Source: Glaciozyma antarctica PI12 (Eukaryota > Basidiomycota > Microbotryomycetes > Kriegeriales > Camptobasidiaceae). From it: a stretch of DNA of 46,373 nt. The notes beneath the pieces were generated by a model. It was not told the DNA's origin, ran no database searches, and saw only the letters and a program-made list of their open reading frames with translations. Below are positions 11,716 to 22,585 of the stretch, one piece after another. A program made the position numbers and the translations under genes. Positions within the stretch are counted from its first letter, which is position 1, and each line of letters starts with the position of its first letter. The stretch spans positions 853,253 through 899,625 of the forward strand of contig KZ627159.1 in NCBI GenBank assembly GCA_002917775.1, given 5' to 3'.

Positions 11716-13542
11716 CTATGTATCCTTCATGTACGAAATCGGGCGGAAAGGTCCCCTAGGTCCAAACCAAGTTCCCTGCGAAAAACGCGCATCAGCGACT
11801 CGCATAAGAACGACGACTAAAGACGAGAACGAACCTTGATAAAGGTGTTCCAGTAGCAGATTGGGAAGAAGTCCCTGCGCGCAAGTGCGTATAAGCTTCT
11901 GGAAAGGCGAGATGGAGGAGGAAGGGACGCACTTCTTGAGCCAGTAGAAGAACGCGTTGGGCTTGTCCTGCGATCCCATGATCGAGGCGAACGTCTCGTC
12001 GGGAACTCCACCGTACTTGAACTCGGCGAGCATGAGCTCGTTGTGTCCCGTCAAGAGCGGGCTGCGAGGAATGCGTCAGCTGTCGCCCCTCCTTTCGCAC
12101 CGAGTCGGGCTCACCAACTCGCGTAACCAGCTGCGAAAAGATGTTAATGGTGAATGAAGAAGCATCAAAGGGAAGTACGCACTGTACACACCCGCCAAAG
12201 GCTTGCCATCCATCTGCGCCCTCAAGTTATCGACCAACACCGGCGCCTGCGCCGTGATAGCCGCCGCCGTCTTGGAGTTGGGCAAGCTAGACGCATCCCC
12301 GAGGGAGAAGATGTTTTTGAACTCGACATGCTGCGTCGTAGCGGGGTTGACGGCGACCCATCCTGCTGCGTCGGCTGCGAGTGGCGTCAGCTCCTGCTTT
12401 CGCTCGTGACGGATCGGAGAGGACGAACCGATGGGAGAGCCCTTGATAAAGTCCATAGGACCTTGAGGAGGAACAACGTGAAGGAGGTCAAACGACTCGA
12501 CCACCTTCCCTCCGTCCGCGGTGGCGAACGTCGCTTCCCGCTTCGCGTTATCGATCGAGAGAAGGTTGTGGGAGAAGAGTCCTTCGACGTTGCGCTGAAC
12601 ACGGAGCTTCTCGAGTGCGGCCGAGTACTTGGGGACGCCGAACATCGCTGCGAGGCGGTTAGCGAGGTGGAGAGGGTAGCGAGGGAGGACGCACTGGGGG
12701 TACCGGTAGCGAAGGAGGGGTTGATGGCGTCGCGCGTGCCATCCTTCTTCCATTGCGAGATGGCCATCCACATGATCTGCGTGCGCTCGTCAGCTCCCCT
12801 CCCTCCACAGATCACAAGCGAGCGAAACGTACCTTCTGCGGTGCCCCAGCGCACTTGATGATCCCCGCCGGTTGCGTAAAGATAGCCTTGCCCTTCTTGA
12901 ACTCCTTAATGTTCCTCCACGCCTTCTCCACGCTCCCGTACTGGTAGATACTCGACACTGGTCCCCCAGGATCCTTCAATCCCTCGAGCAGTCCAGGAAT
13001 GGCGGAGAAGTTGGATTGAAGGCCGGGAGCAACGACGAGGTAGTCGTAGGTGATGGTGGAGGAGGGAGTGGAGAGCGAGTTGGTCGTGGGGGAGAAGGAG
13101 GAGACGGCGAGGGGATAGTGGGAGACGCCAGAGGGGATGAGAGTGGAGAGCTTGCGTCCCATCGCGCCTAGCTTGGCGAGTCCAGAGCCGCTGTTCAAGC
13201 ACAGTCAGCACCGTTACCGAGAGTCAGGCCCAATCCCAACGCACACAAGAGTCCATCCAGGCTGATCTACGCGCCACACAAACAGTCAGCTCCTCGATCC
13301 CTTCTCCGAGCTCCCAGACGCGACGGACAGTGATGCACCTCTGCAGGATCCACAATCGCAATCTCCCCATCCTTGAGCGGGCGTTTCTCGCCCTTGAACG
13401 CGCGTTGGAGCTGTGCGGCGACCGTGAGACCTGCCGTTCCTCCTCCGACGATCACGATCTTGTGGTGCGTCGACGGCGCGGTGGAGGCGTGTCGGCGGAG
13501 GAGGGAGGCGGTAGAAGGGATGGGAGCACGGCGGGCGAGCAT
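11716..13542 (-). CDS. SQR: Sulfide:quinone oxidoreductase, mitochondrial
   Basis: This flavoprotein oxidises hydrogen sulfide and passes electrons to ubiquinone at the mitochondrial inner membrane (the family of human SQOR and fission yeast Hmt2). The N-terminus is Arg/Ser/Ala-rich (MLARRAPIPSTASLLRRH), as expected for mitochondrial import, and is followed by the FAD-binding IVIVGGGTAGLTVAAQL. The motif HHYQPGWTLVG is assembled across introns 13267-13328 and one ending at 13191. Both redox cysteines are present: IKCAGAPQK and YASCPLLTGHN. SKTAAAITAQAPVL and the C-terminal GTWFGPRGPF also fit. A short intron precedes MFGVPKYSAALEKLR. All splice junctions I checked keep frame, so the gene looks intact. 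The stop is TAG at 11716-11718. Confidence 0.93.
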
Positions 13543-14273
13543 AGTGGCGTGCGTGTAAGGCTGGTGGTGGTGCTGAGCTGAAGGCAGAGGACGCCCAAAA
13601 AAGTTGAGAGAACTCCGAAAAGCACGCCTTCGCCCGGGCCGTCTCCGAGTGCATCTTTTGCGTCCTGTCGGATGGAGAGAGAGGGGAGGGAGGAGCAGCA
13701 GGGGGACACTGGAGGAGACTCTGCTAAGTGCTGAGGGGGGAGATACCGCGACGACGACGTTGGTGCGAAGAGGGTGGGATGGGAAGGTGTGCGCGCTCGG
13801 GGGCGAGAAGAAGGCACTGCTGGAGCTGCGAGAGAGCGGTGCGAGAGGAACTTTGGCAACACCGACGAACGGTGGCCAGGAGAGAGAAGGAGGGGAGAAG
13901 TGTAGGAACGCAGGAGAGATACCAGGAACGCCGCCGCCGAGGTCGCATTCCAGCAAGCACAGCAGGCAACTGGACGCGAGGGACGACGGGTCGTTCAAGA
14001 GCGGGCCGAGAGCTGTTCAAGGATGGAGAGAGAAGAGCGAAGAAGAGCAGCTGAGCGTCAAGCTGTATGAATTGCCGAGCAAAGCAGCAGAACCGCGCAT
14101 TGCACCATGTTCCAACCTCGTCAAGCAGGTCGCCTGCGTGCAGCGTCCTCGGTCCAAGCCATCCGAATACCAGTCAACTACCTAGACGCAGCAGCGAATC
14201 AGTACAGGCCCCGAACCAAAAGTCTGGCATCGACTCACCTCAAAATGATCGATCCCTGTCAGCCGCAGACGCC
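13543..14273. other. SQR promoter region
   Basis: About 730 bp between the SQR start and the end of the next gene on the same strand. No gene is supported. The stretch holds purine-rich sequence on the plus strand (13670-13900), so pyrimidine-rich in the direction of SQR transcription, as is common in promoters of these yeasts. I could not pick out a specific regulatory site. Confidence 0.4.
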
Positions 14274-15307
14274 CTACTTCAACCCAGCGAGGAGCTCAGG
14301 AATCTGAAGCTTGATCCCGCGAGCTTTGCACTCCGCGCTAACCTCCTCGTAGTGTGAATCGGACCTAGGTTTGCTCGCATAAAGGTAGGGAAGCCTGAGT
14401 CGCCTGAGCTTTGAGAGCGCTACCGTCTCCGCACGCAGTGCCGCTAGACCCTCCTCGATCGAGCTGTTCGTACTCCAGTGTTCCAATGCTGTAAAGATGA
14501 GCGCTACGGCATCCGAGGCTTCGACGTCCGCTTCGAAATGGCGAAGTGAGCGGCAGGCTCGAAGGAAAGGGTTGAAAGGCTGGAGGGTGGTCATGTTGTA
14601 TGTGGTCGCAAGGCGGAGAGTGACGAGATGCGGTGCCAGCGAGAGAAGGAAGGGGAGTATGGAGTGGCAGAGATCCGGACAGAGGAGGACTTCGAGAGTG
14701 GTGATGGAGGGCTGAAAGAGGAGTGGGGCGACTTGCGGCGGCCAATCGTCAAATTCGTCGGGTTGAACCTCGATGATGAGCTCCGAGAGGGAGAAGGGGA
14801 GGGCGGAGGGCAAATACGGCGTCCGAAACGAAAGAGTTGCCAGTGATCTGAAGAACCTTGAGCCCTGGTGGATCGTTGCGTGAGCTCAATACACGTTCGT
14901 CGGGGAGAAGACTCACCTGCGAGCTGCGGGAGAAACAAAACCCTTGGTTCCAAGTCCTCAAAGCAGTGCAGCTTGAGTTTCCGCACACCCCGGCACACCT
15001 CGAGTGCTCGTTGTGCGGGCCCGCTTCCGAGAGGAGTGCCCCCCGCTCCGTAAAGCTCCAAGGTCTCCGTCGCATAGCCCATCTCGACCGTCTCTCGGAT
15101 AAAACTTTCCGCTTGAACCGGCTGCACGAGCACCACCTGCTACCACATCATCGGCTGCACAACGCTTCGCCAGTCGCGGCACACCAGCCCGGCGACGCGA
15201 AGAGTCCGACAGCGAAGTCGAAATGCCGATAAGCCCTGGCCCGGGTGGAACGCGGCAAGGGAGAGGATATCGGTGAAGAGTTCGATAGGTAGAGATTGAA
15301 TCGGCAT
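14274..15307 (-). pseudogene. F-box/LRR-like protein gene with in-frame stop
   Basis: The ATG at 15307 gives MPIQSLPIELFTDILSLAAF, a typical F-box start, followed by RCRTLRVAGLVCRDWRSVV. F-box proteins recruit substrates to SCF ligases through SKP1. A TAG at 15140-15142 interrupts the same frame between QPMMW and QVVLVQP. Beyond it the frame continues with leucine-rich text (TETLELYGAGG, VRKLKLHCFEDL, LFLPQL). An intron with donor GTGAGT follows, then LKVLQITG. A frame change comes next, and the LRR part resumes with LPSALPFSLSELIIEV, ending at LQIPELLAGLK and the stop at 14274. The two breaks suggest a decayed gene; sequence error is the alternative. Confidence 0.65.
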
Positions 15308-16146
15308 GGCGGCGTTGGGGAGGAGGGAGGAGGGAGATTCGCGCGAAGAGGAGAGCTGCTCGGTGGAGGTGGAGTAAGTATGGCCCTTCCCCGCCCGCAC
15401 AGCTGAGGCGAGAAGTCACCTAGAGCCCGTACGAGCGATACCCGAGCAGTAGAGTCCTCGAGGTGTGCGCAGGAGGAAGAAAGGCGAACGAGCTGAAGAA
15501 CGCCGACTTGGCATCGGCGGCTCTCACCTCGACTTCGACGGCGACCGCGCGCACCGGGCTTGGTATAGGCTCTGGGAAGAGCAGGAGCAGTGAAGGAGAC
15601 CAGGTGAGTAGGCGAAGTGGGCGTGGAACGGGAGCTGGAGCGGCAGACAGCGGATGAGAGGGGAGGGGAGGGAGCTGATGGACCGGGAGCAGCAGCAGCA
15701 ACAGCACTCGCCAGGCGTTGGAGCTCTAACCTGAGCGTTCTGATGATCCTGGAAGCTTGGGTGCGGGTACTGCTCGCCTGTTCGCAGAGAACAGCGCCGC
15801 TCGTCTTGGAGGAGGAGAGGAGCGGCTGGGGGATGCTGGACCTCTGCGATAGACGTCTGCGCTAGGCAAACGATGCCTGGGGGCGGCGAGAAGTGGGCTT
15901 GGAACTTCTTCAAGCCAGAGTGAGGTGCAGGGCTTCGCAGGAGGGACTCTCGACGCTCGCCCTGGTCCTGCTTCCCCTGCTCCCCAACCACTCGAGCGTG
16001 CAGCACAGGAACTGACTCTGCCTCTTCAACGCAGACCGTCCCGAGTCGCAAGAAATCGCTCGCCACGCCCCCTCCTCAGCGTCCATCGTCTTCGCCCCTC
16101 TCCCGTTACCGTAGTCCAGCTGCTCTACCCCGTCGGATTGCGTGGG
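15308..16146. other. intergenic region between divergent genes
   Basis: About 840 bp separate the F-box relic (minus) from MYND copy 3 (plus). There are many short open frames but none with a recognisable domain or a plausible exon chain. It probably holds both promoters. Confidence 0.4.
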
Positions 16147-17458
16147 ATGTCGGTCAAGGTGTGCTCCAAGTGCTCGAAATCAAGTGAGTGACCTCAACGG
16201 CTACGTTGCGCCGTCCAAAGTTGCCTCGCTAACCTTTTCTCGCTTCGCAGTCGCGCAATTGCGCAAGGCCGACCCTGCGGCGACGCTCTTCTACTGTGGA
16301 GACTGCCTCAAGGTTGAGAGGAAGGTGCTCTATTGCTCAAATTACGCTGCGTTCTTCCTGGTTGCGGGCTCTTCTGACCCCAGCGCCTGCAGGAGCTGTC
16401 AGTCGGCGTCGCGAGCCGTCCACCGATCCCTCTGCGGCATCGCACTCGACCCCTCCCCTTCTTCTACCACCTCGCTCTTATGTCCCTCGTCAATCTCAAC
16501 TACCCCTCGCCGGCACCTTCCCAGCCAACGTTCTCGAGTACATCCACGCCACCGACTCTTTCTGGGCGATCTTGGACTCGGCAGGCGTCGCGCACCCCAT
16601 CAGCAAGGTGCAAGACGGGAAGAGGATACCCGCTGGCAGCATCGAAATGCGTGACATCGCGCTTTCGACGCGCGCGCCCGCCGACGTCGCGAAGTGGCTG
16701 CTTTTTCTGGCTCCCTTCGTCGCGCTGTTGATCGAGAGGCAGGGCCTTACGGTGGGGAACGGGCAGGTGATCGAGCAGCTATGCAAGATCTTCGAAGTTT
16801 CGAAGAAGCAGCTCGTTGAGGCCCTCCCTTTTCTGTTCGGAATCGCCAAGCTCTCTACCTTTCGGCCCTTTGGCGTCGGGTTCGCTCTCGTTTCCCTGCT
16901 CGGCGGTATTATTCGAGCTTGTAAGCGCCCCCCTTTTCTGCCTTCCAAAACTTTTGCTGACTCGCGGTCCTCAGTCCCAACACTCCCAACACCTTCATTC
17001 CTTCTCCGGCCCTCGCCCGCCAGTGCGCTGCCATCGCCGCCGACTACGAAAGCTCGACCGCGTACTTCATCTTTCCCTCCGACCTCTCCGACCTCTCCCA
17101 CCCACCTTTCCCCATTCCTGCCGCGTCTACGCCTGATCCCGATGACCCACAATTCCACGTCAGCGCCTCCCTCTTCACCGCAATCTGCCTTCCGACCTCG
17201 TCAGAACCGCTCGTGGAATTCATCCGCGCGATCACCCTTGCCACGGCGAGCGTATTCCCACTTCGCGGCCTGCGCAAAATCCAGATTGGCCAACTCCGCG
17301 CGGGGCCAGACTGGACACCGGAGGAGTCGACCGAGGTCCAGAACGTGGGCATGTACAGGGAGGCTATCGTGTTATGCGTGATGCAGCAGGCGGTGGAGGA
17401 GTTTGGAGAGGAGTTGGCGGAAGAGGCGTTCATGAGCCTTGGGAGGGAGGAGCCATGA
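16147..17458 (+). CDS. MYND zinc-finger family copy 3 (type I C-terminus, no N-terminal module), probably damaged
   Basis: The ATG at 16147 lies five codons before the first finger pair (MSVKVCSKCSKS), so this copy starts directly at the MYND domain, like copy 7. After an intron (donor GTGAGTGACC) come FYCGDCLKVERKVLYCS and SCQSASRAVHRSLCG. The intron expected inside YCS(K) lacks its donor GT, and the 51 nt up to the CAG near 16391 stay open. The frame changes between the finger and the C-terminal module (about 16440-16510). The type I module is clear: FPANVLEYIHATDSFWAIL, RDIALSTRAPADVAKWLLFL, KKQLVEALPFLF, then PSPALARQCAAIAA after an intron. The end is VEEFGEELAEEAFMSLG, stop 17456-17458. 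The last intron shows a one-base phase mismatch. Confidence 0.65.
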
Positions 17459-17965
17459 GGGGAGGAGGGGACTTTGCTGTTGACGCTGGAGTGGAGATAT
17501 CTACCTGACTTTATAACGTTCTAGGGCAGAATCGTTCGAAGCGAGGAGAGAGCAGAGTCTGATGGTGTTGCTTCGGTTCTTGCGAGTTCGGTGCGCGAGA
17601 GGGCGGGGGTTCAAGCGCCGCCCCAAACGAGCTTCGCAAGCCATTCATGGGAGGCCTTTCCGCTACCACGCAGACCTTCCTCCCTCTTTTTGCAGTCAAT
17701 GGAATGATTTGGCCTAAGCAAAAGGAATGAGAGAAGATCGAGAGAAGGCCCCGGCGCAGTGGGCACCAGCGCGAACTCGTTGTGGCGGGTTGTCTTCCTC
17801 CCACTCGCCACGACAGCTTCAAACAGCTGTGTGTCCAGCCAGCCCTCGTAACCGTGCGTGTAGGCTCTGGTTGGGAAGCCGCAAAGGAGGTCAAGCTGAC
17901 CTCCGTCTCACCGCAGCGCTCAGGCGCCCGCTCTCTGACTTTCCCCTCGACCTCAGCTCCTCCCC
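17459..17965. other. intergenic region between MYND copies 3 and 4
   Basis: About 500 bp between two plus-strand family members. No gene is supported; it presumably carries the 3' end of copy 3 and the promoter of copy 4. Confidence 0.4.
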
Positions 17966-20114
17966 ATGGCGCCTCGCCCGCGAAAGAAGCACACGAGGAA
18001 GCCCTCCCCCAGGCTCATAGCTAGCCCTCAGCCCATTCCTCTCCCCTCCAGGCCCGACCGAGCGTCGCCAACGCCAACGTCACCTCGCTCGGATCGGGTT
18101 CAGCAGCTCTTCGACCCCTTCGCGCCCATTTCCTTCCACTCCTACAACGGCGGTTTGCGAGCTTGAAACACGGTGTGGGAGAAGCGCCTCGCACGGTACT
18201 ACTCGCCGACGAATCCTCCGACGGTCTCAAACAGCAACGCCCACCAGTTTGCGTTTTACCTCGACGAGCAGCAATTCCAGCAGCGAGCCTGCGGGAGAGA
18301 TCATCTCGGAATTCTCGCTTGCCAGCTTCTAGCTCAGGTGATTGAGTGCGGAGGGATGGAGGAAGGTGTAGCGAGGCGCTGGAGGGCGAAGAGCCGGGTT
18401 GAGCGGGAGGAGATGATTCTAGCGGCTCTAGCGAGGACGCATGGAGGAACGAGCGAGCTAGATATCGAGCACGACGCTCACAACAGGGAAACCGCGCCCG
18501 AAATCACGCTGGAGAACCTCGCAGGGAACGACGGCGAGGGATTCATCAAGCTCGTTCAGGACCTCTTTCCCGACCCCAACTCCACCGACTCCTTCTCCAT
18601 CGTCCGCCATGCCGACTTTGAGCGCATCTACGGCTTTCAGCTGGACACGGACGCGCTCGTCCCGAGGAGCAAGATCATCCGCGCGTTCCAGGAGGAGCAC
18701 TTCCTTATTCGCCACTCCTACCTCCTGAACGTCTGTTCCACAGTGCTGAAGGCCATCGTAAGTCTATTTCCCTGATTTGCGTACTTTACGTGACACGCGC
18801 TGACAACGTCGCGCAGATCTCGAACCGTTTGCCTGCCAGGCGCTCCGCCTCGTCCGCGTTTACGCCGGCTGCACCCAAAACCGCCGAGAACGCTCCCATA
18901 TTTGCCTCTCAGAACTCTCCCGAGGAGATACGGCGTCACAACGAGTTGACCGAGTGGGCAGTTTTCGAAACTTGCACGAATTGCGGAATGTCGGGTGGGT
19001 CGTTCGTTCGGTCATTCGCTCGCTACCCAGATCAGCTGATACCGCATCCTGACAGCGAGCACGTTGCCTTCTCGCAAGCTTCTCTTCTGCGGAAAGTGCT
19101 CCAATATCGGTCGCAAGGTCCCTTACTGCTCAAGGTGCGCCTCGCCTTCTCTCGCTGCCCGTTCAACCGCTGACGGCCTCCTGCAGAAGCTGTCAAGTCG
19201 TCCACTTCCCCTCGCACAAGACATCTTGCGGCCAGCTCATCAGCCAAACGTCTTCTATCCCTATCTTCGACTCGTTCCCCTCGCGTGCGCCTTCAAAGCT
19301 CAACACCCACCTCACACACCAAGTCAGCTACCTCAAGACGCGTGAGAACTGCATCTGGGGCCTTTATCGCCCTGCCATCAGAATGTTCGGTCTAGGATCG
19401 TACTCGCTGTCACGCGCCGACCACGAGAAGCTCTTCGCGATTTGAGCGAAGGCGATCGAGACGAGGGACGATCTCGCGGTCGGGCAGCTCGCGGTGCTGG
19501 TCCTGATGATATTGCGGGAGATGCTGGCGGTGGACGACTGGCAGGGGAAGGGGATGCTGGAAGGCTATGAGGAGCACGAGGCGATCGAGCAGCTTGCGCG
19601 GGAGTTCGAGACGACGGCGGAGGAGATTGAAGCGCGTATCGAGCGAGCCGAAGGAGACCTCCCGGAATGGATCAACGCGGCCAGGGTTTCCAGCGAGGGG
19701 AGGATGCGAGTTATATTTTAGATCTAGTTCGTGATTGAACGCTGACTCGCGCTCGACCTTGCAGCAGGAAGGAGAAGGCTGATCTCGACATTATGGCTCT
19801 CAGCGAGGAACGCAAGAAGGAGCTCATCAACGAAGGTCGCTTCACCGACGCCATTCCAGGACTCTTCAACGAGAAGTTCTATGAAGGCGACGAGGCCGAG
19901 GGATTGCCGATTTTCGCCAAGTACGTGATGAACTTCGCGTGCCTCGGGTGAGTGCTCTCACCACCGCGTCCCTCGGCTTGCTCTGAAGTGCTTGCGGCGC
20001 AGGAACGAAGGTGGTGATTCGGAGGAGGTGCAGTTCGCGAGGCTCGTGAAGGCTGCGACAGCGGCTGGTATGTTTGTGGAGGAGGAGGGGGAGGGGAAGG
20101 AAAAAGGGCAGTGA
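17966..20114 (+). pseudogene. MYND zinc-finger family copy 4 (type II C-terminus), nearly full length, two in-frame TGA
   Basis: This copy best shows the whole type II layout. The N-terminus (MAPRPRKKHTRK) leads to YNGGLRA and VWEKRLARYYSP. The N-terminal module has EREEMILAALARTHGG, PEITLENLAGNDGEGFIKL and SIVRHADFERIYGF. Intron 18758-18816 follows, then CTNC, intron 18995-19055, FCGKCSNIGRKVPYCS, intron 19135-19186, and SCQVVHFPSHKTSCG. The tail has QLAREFETTAEEIEARIERAEG and a last part ending FVEEEGEGKEKGQ at TGA 20112-20114. TGA at 18164-18166 stands where copy 5 has Trp (RAWN). TGA at 19443-19445 stands where copies 2, 5 and 6 have Arg. The junction near 19700 also lacks a clean donor. 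A shortened or read-through product cannot be excluded. Confidence 0.75.
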
Positions 20115-20458
20115 GCGATGTCGACGGGCTTGCCAGAAATTCAGTTGCATTTATGTCCATTTAAATCCTGTGCTTTCGTAGCAAAGTAGGTGTAAACGTC
20201 TGGATTCGAGCTGGAAGGAGATGGACGTCGGCCGAGCGAGGGTAGGCGTCTTGCGAAGGTCGTCGACCGAAGCGAAGGAGAGGCCACGCGAGCTGGAGAC
20301 ATTAGAGAAGGTCATCCAAGCCTATCGCCTTCAGGGCTTGATCAAAGAGCAGAGATCCTCTCCTCGCCATGCGGTAGGTCGCACGCTCGCCCGCGAGTCT
20401 CGATTCCAGCTCCAACAACGACCTCATTCCGCCATCTTCGCTTCTGCCCTGCCGCCCC
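20115..20458. other. intergenic region
   Basis: About 340 bp between the end of MYND copy 4 and the end of the convergent surface-protein gene. I see nothing specific in it. Confidence 0.4.
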
Positions 20459-21399
20459 TCACCCCTTTTGTCTACCAGCAGATATCGTGCACCTCAACCG
20501 CCTCCGACCGACCCACGCACACCCCACCCGCAAAAGCAGGAGCAGCGCCAGCCCCTGCCCGCCCAGAACCTCGATCCTCGCCGCCGCACTCGGAAAGCTC
20601 CCGATGGCGATACGGATGGTCGAGCCTGTCGGTTGCGCAGAGATGCTGGTGAAGGAAGTAGGTGCGGGAGGAGGAGGGTTGGGATCCACAAGTCGGGCGG
20701 AGCGTAGTCGGAGCTGGTGAGAGCAGGTCAGCGAAGAGAGGGGCGGGGAACGCAACGAGGGCGTACAACCACTTGTCGCGAATAGTGAAAGGCACCCCAC
20801 TTCCGTCCATCACCTCGTACGCATCGAACTACGAGCGAGAGGTTCGCGAGCAGACTAAGAGGAACGCAGCGGAGAGGAAGGGACGCACGCTCACGCCCTG
20901 CACCTCACTATCGCTCAGCGCCGGCCCAAATACGAACGTGTAGTTCCCGCTGTCCTGCAGCGCGGCCTGAAGCACTGGTCAGCTTCGCGTCAAGAGAGAC
21001 TCGCCTGAGCAGCACGCACGAGCAACAACGTGATCGCAATCTACCCTCCACCCCACGCGCACTGCCGTCGTACCGCTGTATGCCCCGAAGACTGGATACA
21101 CGCTGTAGTCGGTCCTCGAGGTGGCAGTAGAACCTCCCTCTGAATGGGTTGCGCAGGAGAATCGCGCGGCGTCATGGTGGTTGCAGAAGGTCAGCGGGCT
21201 GGCGTGGGGAGGAGGGGAGTCGCTGACCGGTGAAGGAGAGGTGGAGGGAGCAGGCGGCCTCGTTCGTGCTGGAGGACTGCTGGGAGCTCCTGCCAATGTC
21301 GAGGGGATCGGTTGAATTGGTGCGCCAGGAACCGCCGTAGGCGACGGATGAGCCGGTGTCGTCGACGTTGAGGAGCTTGGCTATCGAGAGAGTGGCCAT
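20459..21399 (-). CDS. probable fungal cell-surface/secreted protein, exon structure unresolved
   Basis: The frame from the ATG at 21399 reads MATLSIAKLLNVDDTGSSVAYGG and then a Cys/Ser-rich stretch ending HLSFTG. The 'VDDT..S..Y.G.W' motif with a following FTG strand is typical of a large family of basidiomycete secreted or membrane-anchored proteins of unknown role (inference from memory of that family). Later blocks in the same direction fit downstream exons: LQDSGNYTFVFGPALSDSEVQG (20880-20965), DAYEVMDGSGVPFTIRDKWL (20760-20830), and GSTIRIAIGSFPSAAARIEVL (about 20560-20640). I could not settle the introns or see a clear signal peptide, so an upstream exon is possible. A relic is also possible. 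Confidence 0.45.
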
Positions 21400-21615
21400 G
21401 TTCCACCCGGTGAGGCGTGGTGGAGCCCTGAGGGTGAGGGGAGGAGGTCAAGAGACGACGCCGCCTTGTCGCCGTGGACCTCGCTCCCCCGCCATTTCTC
21501 GCTTCGCTCTCTGAGCTTTCTCTCTTTTAATGCAAGCAGAAGTACGCTCGAGTCGTTCGAGGATAAATAAATCATCGCGTTGAGCAAATCTCGTCCACCA
21601 GCAAGGCTCGCAGGC

Positions 21616-22585
21616 CTACTCGATCCTCTCCAACTCGCTCTCCTCCTCCTCCCCCCTCGACAGCCTCTCGAAAGCAGCCCTAACGACCCTCTTGACCGCC
21701 TCCTGCCTCGCCTTTGTCGCCCTGTGCCTCCTCATCCCCTCCTCCAAATCAACCAAGCTCGGCATGTCCGCATACTCGTCTCCCTCCTCCTCCTCCTCCG
21801 AATCGATGTCGTCAATCTTCTCGAGCGGCGGAGGCCCATCCTTGACAACTTGGTCAAGCGGGAAGAACCCCTTCCTGAGGGAGAGGCGGTCCTTGTTGAT
21901 GTTGGAGACCATGGCGCGCTTCGCTCCCGAGGGAGTGATGACGACCCACGGCCTGGTGATGGAGGGGATAGGAGCGTAGGGAGTTTCGTCGATCCAGTCG
22001 GCGAGGGACCAGGTGGGAGCGACCCAGGTGTCGGCGAAGGGGGGAGTGGCCCAGTCGAAAATCTCGGGCTGCGCGCGGTGGGGTTAGCTAGGTCGTCAGA
22101 AGGGATGGCGAGGAACGCACGTCGATGAGGGACTGAGAGTCGTAGTACGCGCTCTGCTGGAGGCGCGGCGCATTAGAGAGGCGAGTAACGCGTGCGGGAA
22201 GAAGGAACGCACGTCGCGGTCAGCTCCAGTCGGGTCGAGGAGGAGGTCGACCTTGTCCTCGAGTCCCCCGATAACTTGAACAAGCCGAGCGATTTCGTGC
22301 TGGTGCTTGTCTTCCTGCTTCTTGAGCGCCTTGTCAATCACAGCTTCGAGCATCTGCGTTTCGATCACGTCGCGTCAGCTAAATTGACTTTCGAGGAATG
22401 TTGAACGACGCGTAGTCGAAACGAGAACGCGGACTCACCTCGGCGCTCATGAGCTGGTACTTGGTCTGCGAGGCAGGGATAGTAGAGCGTGCTTCGGCGT
22501 AAGCCGAGTCGAGAAGGTCGAGGTGGTCCGTCGAGGGGCCTAAGTTGGCGGGGGTGGCTGGCGCGGCGGGGAAGTGGGAGACCAT
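21616..22585 (-). CDS. conserved-looking hypothetical protein with coiled-coil segment, 4 exons
   Basis: I do not recognise this protein. The ATG at 22585 gives MVSHFPAAPATPANLGPS; an upstream in-frame ATG at 22660 is an alternative. Exon 2 is a charged helix (MLEAVIDKALKKQEDKHQHE, then IARLVQVIGGLEDKVDLLLD) that looks like a coiled coil. Two short exons (QSAYYDSQSLID, then PEIFDWATPPFADTW) follow, with clean GTGCGT donors. The C-terminal part has PSITRPWVVITPSGAKRAM, an acidic run (DIDSEEEEEGDEYADMP) and a basic helix ending LERIE, stop 21616-21618. All junctions keep frame, so it looks like a working gene. Confidence 0.7.

Noticed and set aside
13267-13998. Longer N-terminus for SQR starting upstream at 13998
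   Set aside because: The extension is Ser/Pro/Leu-rich and unlike SQR; the ATG at 13542 gives a normal mitochondrial leader followed at once by the FAD motif.
16496-17158. 220-codon minus-strand frame
   Set aside because: It is antisense to the type I module of MYND copy 3; Arg/Gly-rich text without a motif.
18370-18757. N-terminal module as a BTB or SET domain
   Set aside because: SET-MYND proteins have a split SET domain with recognisable NHS and YxF motifs, which are absent; the BTB core pattern is also absent.
17966-20114. Altered genetic code (TGA as Trp) to explain copy 4
   Set aside because: The intact genes use TGA as a normal stop (for example Argonaute and copy 5 ends), and other damaged genes here carry TAG and TAA.
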